Shown here: piece by piece, positions 1-7,926 of the stretch
Layout: every line of letters starts with the position of its first letter
Numbering within the stretch: the stretch's first letter is position 1
NCBI GenBank assembly: GCA_964388575.1
Contig: CAYMAZ010000016.1
Coordinates: forward strand, 1-64,000
Direction: 5' to 3'
Source: CAYMAZ01 sp964388575
Lineage (GTDB): Bacteria > Bacteroidota > Bacteroidia > Bacteroidales > DTU049
Length of the DNA: 64,000 nucleotides
The notes under the pieces: model-generated
Told to the model about the DNA's origin: nothing
Database searches by the model: none
Seen by the model: only the letters and a program-made list of their open reading frames with translations
Program-made: the position numbers and the translations under genes

Positions 1-84
1 TGGGAAGATGGGAAGATGGGAAGATGGGAAGATGGGAAGATGAGAAGATGAGAAGATGAGAAGATGAGAAGATGGGAAGGTGAG
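1..84. repeat. 8-bp tandem repeat at left edge
   Basis: About ten consecutive copies of an 8-bp unit read TGGGAAGA, drifting to TGAGAAGA in the second half. The array begins at the window edge, so its full length is unknown. A related stretch (ggaagatgagaaaatgag) recurs near 38515, which suggests a dispersed low-complexity family rather than a gene-specific array. No open frame of interest crosses it. Confidence 0.9.
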
Positions 85-590
85 ATTCCTTATACCCTTA
101 TATTTATATTTGACTATTCAGTTCCTGGTTGATGGTCATAGAGGTTGGTCAGGTCGGTGGTTGGGGGATGTTGGTTCATCTTTTTATTGTCCCAAAGGGA
201 TGCCTTTGGCATAAATATCAAATTGTAAATTGTAAATTTTTGGATTTGTAGATTTGAATTTATTTATCGCAAGGGGATCCCAACCAATGGGTGGATTTCA
301 CTTATTCATTTTATGTTAAGTGTTATGTGTTGTTCATTCCTGAAATTGTGGTCAAGTGGACAAGTGGTCTGGTGGTCCAGTATCTATTGAATTACCCTTA
401 TACCTTTATACCCTTATACCCCTGTTCACTTCGAACTACGTAAAACTTCCCGTCAGTCACACCCCAAAATTCGTCATTCACCGATTTTTATTTTGCCGGA
501 TTTTGTTGCAGGCATATTTTTGCATAGTCGTTGAAGAAAAAAAATTTAAATAATTGTTAAGTTTTTTAAACGGTAATAAAAAAACTGCAA
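85..590. other. Intergenic region with short repeats, no gene
   Basis: No credible coding sequence was found. The region holds repeated pyrimidine-rich words (cttatacc/cttatattt near 92-112 and again near 388-420), a small palindrome CCAAAGG/CCTTTGG at 192-198 and 203-209, near-duplicate words around 221-240 (aaattgtaaattg) and around 350-375 (caagtgg/tggtcc). A 65-codon open frame at 356-553 has no family features and unlikely composition. It reads as a repeat-rich spacer before the efflux operon. Confidence 0.7.
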
Positions 591-615
591 TTGTTTTTAA
601 AGTTTTCTATCTTTG
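591..615 (+). promoter_or_regulatory. Bacteroidota-type promoter of the tetR/efflux operon
   Basis: A TAnnTTTG -7 element (TATCTTTG) lies at 608-615 with a TTG -33 element at 591-593. Transcription would begin near 622, only about ten bases before the ATG at 631. This is why the TTG at 613, inside the -7 element, is rejected as the start of the downstream gene. Confidence 0.7.
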
Positions 616-630
616 CAAAAATTTTTTAAA

Positions 631-1254
631 ATGGAAATGACCGAAAGGATACTTCAGGAAGCTTCACAGTTGTTCATGAAACATGGCATACGCAGTGTTA
701 CCATGGATGACATTGCCAGGCAGATGGGAGTGTCAAAAAGGACAATTTACGAAAAATTCAGAGATAAAGATGAACTTCTTGTTCATTGCATATCAATGCA
801 TCATCAACATCAGTTACAACATAAAAAAGAAGTTTTACTTTCTTCGAAGAATGTACTGGAAGTCATCTTCAGGATTATGTTTGATGTTGTAGAATCAATG
901 AACAGGGTGAGTCCATTATTTGTCAATGATTTAAAAAAATATCATTACAAGGTCTGGAAGGAACACATTCTGAGTTTTCAGAAAGAACACATCAAACAAT
1001 TGAGAGATTTAATCAGTAATGGGATTGAAGACAGGCTTTTCAGAAGTGATATTAATGTTGAAATTGTTGCGCGAATGTTTAATTTACAGTTACAGGAAAT
1101 GACAAATGAAGACATTTTTCCACACAACCAATTTTCAAGAGCAGAAGTTTTTGAAAACATCATTGTGAATTTCACTCGTGGCCTTGCGACAGATAAGGGA
1201 ATAATGATTATTGAAAAAATAATTGCAGATAAAAAAAATGAGTTAAAGAAATAA
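631..1254 (+). CDS. TetR/AcrR family transcriptional regulator
   Basis: A DNA-binding regulator of about 207 residues. The N-terminal helix-turn-helix is clear (HGIRSVTMDDIARQMGVSKR followed by TIYEKFRDKDEL), the classic TetR pattern, and the rest is an all-helical ligand-binding and dimerisation domain with no recognisable ligand signature. It is the first gene of a five-gene run encoding an RND tripartite pump, with 14 bp to the TolC-like gene, so the likely job is local repression of the pump, relieved by a pump substrate (inference). The longest open frame starts at a TTG at 613 that lies inside the -7 promoter element; ATG 631 or ATG 637 is preferred. Confidence 0.93.
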   Translation: MEMTERILQEASQLFMKHGIRSVTMDDIARQMGVSKRTIYEKFRDKDELLVHCISMHHQHQLQHKKEVLLSSKNVLEVIFRIMFDVVESMNRVSPLFVNDLKKYHYKVWKEHILSFQKEHIKQLRDLISNGIEDRLFRSDINVEIVARMFNLQLQEMTNEDIFPHNQFSRAEVFENIIVNFTRGLATDKGIMIIEKIIADKKNELKK

Positions 1255-1268
1255 CAATTCGTAACAAT

Positions 1269-2564
1269 ATGAAATCAAATAACAAAACAAAACTTTTTCT
1301 GCTAACCGTGACAATATTTTTTGTTCATGGTCTGACTGCACAGAACAGACTTGATTTAAGTCTTGAGGGTGCAGTGAACTATGCTATAGAACACAACAAG
1401 ATGGTTGAGAATGCTTCGTTGTCGGTGCAGGAAGCTCAGGCAGCATACCGGTCAACAATTGCACAGGGTCTTCCGCAGGTGGATGCAACGATTGACTATC
1501 AGAATTTTTTCAATGCGAAAGCATACATCGGCCCCATGTCCTTTACATTCAATCCAACAAGTAATCTTAATATTACCGTTGGTCAGCTCATTTTCAGCGG
1601 CAGTTATATTGTTGGTATACAGATGGCCAAACTGTATCATGAAATTACAGAAATCAGTTTCAGAAAAACAGATGCAGAAATACGCTCACAGGTAATGAAT
1701 TCATATTATCTGGTTTTAATTTCAGTGCGCTCGCTCGAAATTCTTGAACAGAATGTGGAGAATATGGAAGATGTGATTGCAAAAACTGAAGCTCTGGTGA
1801 CTGTCGGCATGCTTGACGAAACAGACGCAGATCAGATCAGGCTGCAGAAAACCATACTTGAAAATGCTGTCAAATCTGCAGTGCGTCAGCTCGAACTTGC
1901 AACCAATCTGCTGAGGATGCAGCTGGGAGTTAATGCGCAAACAGAAATTGTGCTGACAGATGAATTATTTGCCATCGTCTCACAAACCAATGTGAACAAA
2001 ACATTAACATCGTCATACAATGTTAATCAAAACCTCGATTTTCAATTGATGTTATTGCAAAGAGATATTGCAAAGAAACAGTTCAATCTGGAAAAGGCTA
2101 AATTTCTTCCCACGATAACGGGATTTTACAACTATACAGAAAAGATCAAAAAACCTGAACTTGACTTTTCACCCAAAAATGTCATTGGGTTGAATATCTC
2201 TATCCCAATTTTTTCAAGTGGTGCAAGATATTTCTCACATACTCAGGCCAAATTACAATACAAATCAGTTGAGAACCAGCTTGAATTTGTCACTGATCAG
2301 CTTTCCATTCAGGAAAAACAACTTAGACAGAATCTGAAAACTGCAATGGAACAATATCAGGCACAAAAGGAGAACATTGATCTTGCCCGAAGGGTATACA
2401 ATAACATATACATCAAATATCAGCAGGGAATCATTTCCGGACTTGATATGACCACTGCCAATACCAATCTTCTACAGGCTGAAAACGGATATATTATGGC
2501 AATCATGCAGTTTCTGGAAGCCAAAACTTCGCTGGATGTATTTTTAAATCAGATAACACAGTAA
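1269..2564 (+). CDS. TolC-family outer membrane efflux protein
   Basis: 431 residues with a signal peptide ending near TAQ at residue 25. Two homologous outer-membrane-efflux repeats follow, rich in long amphipathic helices (for example around TDADQIRLQKTILENA, and SIQEKQLRQNLKTAMEQYQ in the second half), as expected for the alpha-barrel of TolC proteins. No lipobox is present. The trimer should form the outer membrane and periplasmic channel for the RND pump encoded two genes downstream. It sits between the TetR regulator and the adaptor gene, with 34 bp to the latter, in the order usual for Bacteroidota RND operons. Confidence 0.93.
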   Translation: MKSNNKTKLFLLTVTIFFVHGLTAQNRLDLSLEGAVNYAIEHNKMVENASLSVQEAQAAYRSTIAQGLPQVDATIDYQNFFNAKAYIGPMSFTFNPTSNLNITVGQLIFSGSYIVGIQMAKLYHEITEISFRKTDAEIRSQVMNSYYLVLISVRSLEILEQNVENMEDVIAKTEALVTVGMLDETDADQIRLQKTILENAVKSAVRQLELATNLLRMQLGVNAQTEIVLTDELFAIVSQTNVNKTLTSSYNVNQNLDFQLMLLQRDIAKKQFNLEKAKFLPTITGFYNYTEKIKKPELDFSPKNVIGLNISIPIFSSGARYFSHTQAKLQYKSVENQLEFVTDQLSIQEKQLRQNLKTAMEQYQAQKENIDLARRVYNNIYIKYQQGIISGLDMTTANTNLLQAENGYIMAIMQFLEAKTSLDVFLNQITQ

Positions 2565-2598
2565 ATCATCAATAATAAATAATAATTCAATAATTCAA

Positions 2599-3657
2599 AT
2601 GAAAACACTAAGAAAATACAATGTTTGCGCAAGCGGATTGATGGCTATCCTCATTGTTTTGATCAGCTCTTGTTCTGGAACAAAAAAGGAAAATGCCACT
2701 GTAGAAGAAAAGGAAGCTGAAAGAGTTCAGGTGATACCCATTGAAAAACAAACCGTTGATAATACTCTGGAGTTTACCTCAACGCTCGTTGCCAATGAAG
2801 AGATATATCTGGCACCTGCCAGTCCCGGTAGAATTGAAAAGATTTTTGTTGAGGTTGGGGCCCGTTTCAGGCAGGGCGACTTGCTGTTTGTTATGGATCA
2901 GACGCAGCTGCATCAGGCAAAAATACAACTGAAAAATCTTGAAGTTGACATGGCTCGTTTTGACACGCTGATCAAATCGAACAGTATTCCAAAACAACAG
3001 TATGACCAGTTTAAAACCCAGTATGACATTGCAAAGACCAATGTTCAGTTTCTTGAGGAAAACAGCAGGATGAAAGCGCCTTTTAGCGGGATTGTTTCAG
3101 GTAAGTATTATCAGAATGGGGAAATGTTTTCAGGTGCACCCAACACACAGGTTGGCAAAGCTGCAGTTATTTCAATAGTTCAGATAAATCCGCTAAAAGC
3201 AGTTGTCAATATTTCGGAACAATATTTTCCCCTTGTCAAAACAGGTATGGAGGTCGATATCGTCACAGATGTATTTCCCGACAAACCTGTAAAAGGCAGG
3301 GTGTTAAGAATTTTCCCAACAATTGATCAGATATCGAGAACCTTTCAGATTGAAATCACAGTTCCAAACGGAAAAGAAGAACTGAGGCCGGGTATGTTTT
3401 GCAGGACATCCTTCAACGTAGGAGAAACAGAAGCATACATTGTTCCTGCCGGAGCGATTCTGAAGGTTCAGGGTTCATATGAACGTTACGTTTTCATTGA
3501 AGAAAACGGCAAGGCAAAACGTGTTTTTGTTCAAATCGGAAGACGTTTTGATGATCAGGTGGAGTTGCTTTCCGATCAGATCAAAGATGGCGATAAGCTT
3601 ATTGTCTCAGGACAGTCACGACTCGTGGATGCCGTTGATGTTGTTGTCGTTAAATAA
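2599..3657 (+). CDS. RND efflux periplasmic adaptor (MFP/HlyD family) lipoprotein
   Basis: 352 residues. A lipoprotein signal ends in ISSC, giving lipidated Cys25, so the adaptor is membrane-anchored. Next come a lipoyl/biotinyl-like half motif (IEKIFVEVGARFRQGDLLF), a short helical hairpin, the returning lipoyl half (MKAPFSGIVSGKYYQNGEM) and beta-barrel and membrane-proximal domains. This architecture links the inner-membrane RND protein to the TolC-like channel. The acidic and lysine-rich stretch after the lipid-bearing Cys is typical of Bacteroidota lipoproteins. The gene is 21 bp upstream of the RND gene and clearly in the same operon. Confidence 0.94.
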   Translation: MKTLRKYNVCASGLMAILIVLISSCSGTKKENATVEEKEAERVQVIPIEKQTVDNTLEFTSTLVANEEIYLAPASPGRIEKIFVEVGARFRQGDLLFVMDQTQLHQAKIQLKNLEVDMARFDTLIKSNSIPKQQYDQFKTQYDIAKTNVQFLEENSRMKAPFSGIVSGKYYQNGEMFSGAPNTQVGKAAVISIVQINPLKAVVNISEQYFPLVKTGMEVDIVTDVFPDKPVKGRVLRIFPTIDQISRTFQIEITVPNGKEELRPGMFCRTSFNVGETEAYIVPAGAILKVQGSYERYVFIEENGKAKRVFVQIGRRFDDQVELLSDQIKDGDKLIVSGQSRLVDAVDVVVVK

Positions 3658-3678
3658 TAATTTTCAAAAACCATAACT

Positions 3679-6600
3679 ATGAGTATCTACAAAACAGCTG
3701 TCAATAAACCGATAACAACAATGATGGTTTTTGTTGGAATCATTGTTCTCGGATTATATTCCCTGACACGAATTCCCATAGACCTATATCCTGAGGTAGA
3801 GCCACCGTTTCTGACGGTCATGACAACCTATCCCGGGGCCAATGCCTATGAAATAGAAACTAATATTACCAAAGTACTGGAAGATCAGTTGAATGCCGTT
3901 GAAAATCTGGATGAGATTTCATCCGTATCCTATGATAATCTAAGCATTATTTCTCTGGAATTTAACTGGGAAACCAATCTTGATGAAGCATCCAATGACA
4001 TCCGCAATGTACTTGAAAGTGTGTCAGATGAGCTTCCTGAAGGAGCTGACAGGCCATTAATATTCAAGTTCAGCACGAGCATGATGCCCATATTGTTTTT
4101 TGCAGTCACTGCTGATGAAAGTTATATGGGGTTGTCAAAATTGTTGGAAGAAAAACTGATCAATTCACTTAACCGAATCAATGGCATTGGATCTGTTGGA
4201 ATGATGGGAGAGCCCAAAAGAGTTGTTTATGTAGAAGTTGATCCTCTTCGTCTGCAGGCACATAACTTAACTCTAGAACAGGTCGCAGGAGTTATATCTT
4301 CGGAAAACTTTAACCTTCCGTCCGGAAATGTCAAAATGGGAATGATGGATTATCCCATTCGTATTCAGGGAGAATTTGATGAAAGTGTTGAAATTGAAAG
4401 CCTTGTGGTGGGAAACTTTCAGGGAAAACCAGTATATCTGAAAGATGTTGCCCGTGTGGAAGACCGAAAGAAAGATATCTCCCTTGAAGAAAGAATCATG
4501 GGCGGACAGGGATTGCGTATGTTCGTTCAAAAACAGTCCGGAGCCAATACAATTCAGATCACCAGAGATGTGAAACAAATGATGAACGAACTTATGCCCA
4601 ATCTCCCTCCTGATGTTGAAATTACTGAGGTTATGGATACTTCTGATTTTATCAAGAACTCAATCAGTAATTTATCACAAACGTTATTATATGCATTGTT
4701 TTTTGTTATCCTCGTTGTTCTTGTATTTTTAGGCCGATGGAGAGCAACATTTATTATCATTATCACAATTCCGATTTCTTTAATTGTTGCATTTATTTAT
4801 CTGTTTATCACTGGAAACACAATCAATATTATTTCTCTTTCTTCTCTTGCCATTGCAATTGGGATGGTTGTGGATGATGCCATTGTAGTATTGGAAAACA
4901 TTACAAGACATGTGGAAAGAGGCAGTAATCCCCGCGAAGCATCAATTTATGCGACCAATGAAGTTTGGTTGTCTGTAATCATTACAACACTAGTTATTGT
5001 TGCTGTTTTTTTCCCGCTGACACTTGTATCAGGGCTGACAGGAGTCATTTTCAACCAGCTGGGCTGGATTGTAACCATTACCGTTGTTACATCAACAATT
5101 GCAGCTATCACTCTGACACCAATGTTATCTTCCAAGTTGCTTGTCATGCATAAAAAGCTTGATAAACTGCCACGATTCGGTTGGCAGAATACCTTTGGAA
5201 AATTGTTTGATAAACTTGATGTTTTTTATGAAAAAACCCTCAGATATGCATTGAGGCATAAAATGATGACAGGAATTGTAGCACTGATCATTTTTGTTTC
5301 TTCATTATTTCTGATGAAATTTATTGGCACCGACTTTATGCCTCAGTCAGATGAAAGCAGTGTTTCCGGAACAATTGAGCTGCAAACCGGTATTCGGGTT
5401 GAAGAATCGATCAAAATGGCTGAGAAACTGGAACAAATCATCCTCAATGATATACCTGAGCATCAGGTTTTCTATACATCGGCAGGTGCTGATGATGCGG
5501 GAAGTTTCTTTTCTCTGTTCAGCCAGACAGGAACAAACGTGATCAATTTTGGGATGCGGCTTGTGAAACCCGAAGAAAGAGACAGAAGTTCTTTTGAAAT
5601 TGCTGATGATTTAAGGAAGAAACTGGCAGAATTTCCTGAAATTGTGAAGTATAATGTCAGAACAAGCGGAGGTGGCGGAGGAGGCTTTGGCAGCAATGAT
5701 GTTGCAATTGAAATTTTTGGTTATGATTTTAATACGACCACAAAGCTTGCACAATTGGTAAAAGAGAAGGTTGAAAACATTCCCGGTGCCAGAGAAGTGA
5801 CAATAAGTCGTCAGGAAGAGAAACCTGAAATTATGATCAGGCTGGATAAGGAAAAAATGGCATTGCACGGGTTAAGTAGCGTAAATGTTTCAACAGCTGT
5901 CCGAAACAGAATTGCGGGTATCAAGGCTTCTTTACTTAGAGAAGCAGGTGAAGAATATGATATCATTGTCAGGTACGATGAAAATTACAGGTCTTCACTG
6001 AATGATATTGAAAATTTCTCAATCATGTCTCAAACAGGGAAACGCGTTGCGCTTAAAGAAATTGCCACAATCGGTGAATACTGGAGTCCGCCTAATATTG
6101 AACACAAGAGGAGAGAACGACTGGTGACTGTTTCTGCAGTTCCGCACGATGTTTCACTTGGAGAACTGGCAAATTCAATCAGAGAAAAAATTGCTGAAAT
6201 TGATGTTCCTTCAGATGTCGTTATTAATATTGGCGGATCCTATGAGGAGCAAATGAAATCATTCAGGGATCTTGGGTTGCTGATGTTGCTCAGCCTTGTG
6301 TTGGTATTTCTGGTTATGGCCTCTCAGTTTGAATCCTTTAAAATGCCTTTTGTTATCATGTTTTCAATACCGTTTTCATTTAGCGGTGTCATTCTTGCTC
6401 TGTTTCTTACAGGAACTACGCTCAGTGTTATTGCGGCTCTCGGAGCAGTTTTACTCATCGGTATTGTGGTGAAAAACGGAATTGTACTTGTGGATTATAT
6501 TAATCTCATGCGTGACCGTGAAATCGAATTGTATGAAGCCATTGCAATTTCAGGGAAAAGCCGTTTGCGCCCTGTATTGATGACAGCCATGACAACAATT

Positions 6601-6819
6601 CTCGGAATGCTGCCCATGGCTATTCTTAGCGGCGAAGGTTCTGAAATCTGGCAGCCAATGGGAATCACTGTGATCGGAGGCCTTATTTTTTCAACTGTTG
6701 TGACCCTTGTTCTCATTCCCGTTCTGTATGCAATTTTTGTCAGAAAAGGAGAAAGGGAGAAAAAGCAGAAAATCAGAAAAAATATGAGATTCCTTGTGGA
6801 AAATAATGGAAATTCTTAA
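3679..6819 (+). CDS. RND multidrug efflux transporter (HAE1/AcrB-like)
   Basis: 1046 residues, normal for the AcrB family, with the internal duplication of the family: two sets of six membrane helices and two large periplasmic loops. The proton-relay aspartates of helix 4 appear in GMVVDDAIVVLENI and the helix-10 lysine in IVVKNGIVLVDYIN, so the protein should be an active proton/drug antiporter rather than a degenerate copy. A Gly-rich run (near residue 660, RTSGGGGGGFGSND) interrupts the second porter domain and may be a flexible loop. The substrate cannot be read from sequence. It is followed after 11 bp by a PG0541-like small gene. Confidence 0.95.
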   Translation: MSIYKTAVNKPITTMMVFVGIIVLGLYSLTRIPIDLYPEVEPPFLTVMTTYPGANAYEIETNITKVLEDQLNAVENLDEISSVSYDNLSIISLEFNWETNLDEASNDIRNVLESVSDELPEGADRPLIFKFSTSMMPILFFAVTADESYMGLSKLLEEKLINSLNRINGIGSVGMMGEPKRVVYVEVDPLRLQAHNLTLEQVAGVISSENFNLPSGNVKMGMMDYPIRIQGEFDESVEIESLVVGNFQGKPVYLKDVARVEDRKKDISLEERIMGGQGLRMFVQKQSGANTIQITRDVKQMMNELMPNLPPDVEITEVMDTSDFIKNSISNLSQTLLYALFFVILVVLVFLGRWRATFIIIITIPISLIVAFIYLFITGNTINIISLSSLAIAIGMVVDDAIVVLENITRHVERGSNPREASIYATNEVWLSVIITTLVIVAVFFPLTLVSGLTGVIFNQLGWIVTITVVTSTIAAITLTPMLSSKLLVMHKKLDKLPRFGWQNTFGKLFDKLDVFYEKTLRYALRHKMMTGIVALIIFVSSLFLMKFIGTDFMPQSDESSVSGTIELQTGIRVEESIKMAEKLEQIILNDIPEHQVFYTSAGADDAGSFFSLFSQTGTNVINFGMRLVKPEERDRSSFEIADDLRKKLAEFPEIVKYNVRTSGGGGGGFGSNDVAIEIFGYDFNTTTKLAQLVKEKVENIPGAREVTISRQEEKPEIMIRLDKEKMALHGLSSVNVSTAVRNRIAGIKASLLREAGEEYDIIVRYDENYRSSLNDIENFSIMSQTGKRVALKEIATIGEYWSPPNIEHKRRERLVTVSAVPHDVSLGELANSIREKIAEIDVPSDVVINIGGSYEEQMKSFRDLGLLMLLSLVLVFLVMASQFESFKMPFVIMFSIPFSFSGVILALFLTGTTLSVIAALGAVLLIGIVVKNGIVLVDYINLMRDREIELYEAIAISGKSRLRPVLMTAMTTILGMLPMAILSGEGSEIWQPMGITVIGGLIFSTVVTLVLIPVLYAIFVRKGEREKKQKIRKNMRFLVENNGNS

Positions 6820-6830
6820 AAACAAAAACT

Positions 6831-7124
6831 ATGAAAGCAATCATGATATTTTTTAATCAGGCACATACAGAAAAAGTTGAATATATGCTCGATTTTTTAA
6901 ACGTCAGAGGGTATTCTTTCTGGCAGGATGTGCAGGGAAGAGGCTCTGAAACAGGCGAACCACGTTACGGAACTCATACCTGGCCTGAAATGAATTCGGC
7001 TGTCATGACGATTGTTGAAGATGATCAGGTGGACATCATCCTCAAGAAAATCAAAAAGATTGACGAAATTAACAAAGAAGTCGGCATCAGAGCTTTTGTC
7101 TGGACGATTGAGGGTGGATATTAA
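6831..7124 (+). CDS. PG0541-like RND-associated small PII-fold protein
   Basis: A 97-residue cytoplasmic protein without signal peptide or membrane helix. It resembles the transporter-associated family named after Porphyromonas gingivalis PG0541, which is encoded directly after RND pumps in Bacteroidota. The beta-alpha-beta pattern (KAIMIFFNQAHTEKVEYML, then VMTIVEDDQVDIILKKIKKI) and the glycine-rich central loop around residues 37-45 suit a PII/ACT-like ferredoxin fold, so a small-ligand sensing or pump-modulating role is possible but unproven. It ends the efflux operon, and a terminator follows about 65 bp downstream. Confidence 0.8.
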   Translation: MKAIMIFFNQAHTEKVEYMLDFLNVRGYSFWQDVQGRGSETGEPRYGTHTWPEMNSAVMTIVEDDQVDIILKKIKKIDEINKEVGIRAFVWTIEGGY

Positions 7125-7190
7125 CTTATGGGGGCTTTATGAGTTAATCTTATCAGTTCTCACTGATTATCCACATTCATTTAATTTAAA

Positions 7191-7229
7191 AAGAAGAAGA
7201 AATTGTATAGCAGTTTCTTCTTTTTTTTA
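7191..7229 (+). terminator. Intrinsic terminator after the efflux operon
   Basis: An inverted repeat pairs AAGAAGAAGAAATTG (7191-7205) with CAGTTTCTTCTTTTTTT (7211 onward). It closes on a short AT loop and runs directly into a T tract. It ends the tetR-RND-PG0541-like transcript. The remaining bases to 7448 hold only the next promoter. Confidence 0.7.
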
Positions 7230-7391
7230 TTTGACTTAATTAACAGGTTTGATAAATTAATTTTGTATGATTGAATCTCTACTTCATATAATTTATCATA
7301 CGTAATTAATTTTGAGTAAACGTTTATTCTGATATATAAACATTTTTTATACAAATAACAACAATTTGTTCATAAAAAAATCTCATTTTAT

Positions 7392-7423
7392 TTTGAAAAC
7401 CGCTACTCGTGGTTGTATATTTG
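7392..7423 (+). promoter_or_regulatory. Promoter of the secreted two-gene unit
   Basis: TTTG at 7392-7395, 20 bp spacer, TATATTTG at 7416-7423: a full match to the Bacteroidota -33/-7 consensus. The ATG at 7449 lies about 25 bp after the -7 element. The rest of 7125-7448 has no gene. Confidence 0.75.
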
Positions 7424-7448
7424 TCCAAATTATTAATACATCAAATCC

Positions 7449-7907
7449 ATGAGAAAATTTATTTTGTTTATGAACATGATCCTGTGCATGGTATTTACCA
7501 TACAGGCTCAGCAGTACACTGGCAGTAATGTGCCGGAAGCTACGCACAACCCGGATGCAGTAAAAAAGCATCACAAAACAATTTCAAATTCTGAAAAGGT
7601 TGAAAAAATCTCTTCCTACAACGATGTCAGGTCTTATAATCTGCAACAAAGGATTGATTTACTTGAAAACAAGCATAAAGCATTCTATTCTTTGCCTTAC
7701 CCACAGGATTATATCAGCAATACTGTGATGCCCTCGATCAGAAATGAAAGAAAAATTGTGGCTCCAGGATTTCCAGAACGAACATTGGATAAAGCCAGAG
7801 ACAAAGAAAACCTCAGTTACTGGCTTGAAAATAATACCGAGGAACTTATTCAGTATCTGATTTTTCTTGATGATAAGTACATAAGTCTTAAAAATGCAGT
7901 AAAATAA
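7449..7907 (+). CDS. Small secreted protein of unknown function
   Basis: 152 residues with a clear signal peptide (cut near IQAQ at residues 19-22). The mature part is charged, has no cysteine, no T9SS tail and no family I recognise. It contains a Pro-rich middle (NTVMPSIRNERKIVAPGFPE) and a helical, Leu-rich end (NNTEELIQYLIFLDDKYISL). It is the first gene after a strong promoter and lies 19 bp before the large Cys-rich T9SS protein, so the two are probably co-expressed. It could be a periplasmic or surface partner of that protein (inference). Confidence 0.8.
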   Translation: MRKFILFMNMILCMVFTIQAQQYTGSNVPEATHNPDAVKKHHKTISNSEKVEKISSYNDVRSYNLQQRIDLLENKHKAFYSLPYPQDYISNTVMPSIRNERKIVAPGFPERTLDKARDKENLSYWLENNTEELIQYLIFLDDKYISLKNAVK

Positions 7908-7926
7908 TACCAAAAAATGAAAATCC

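Noticed and set aside
1..84. CRISPR or origin iterons at the left edge
   Set aside because: 8-bp contiguous low-complexity repeats without spacers, dnaA boxes or a replication gene.
356..553. 65-codon plus-strand frame before tetR
   Set aside because: Composition follows the local cttatacc repeats; no ribosome site, promoter, signal peptide or family resemblance.
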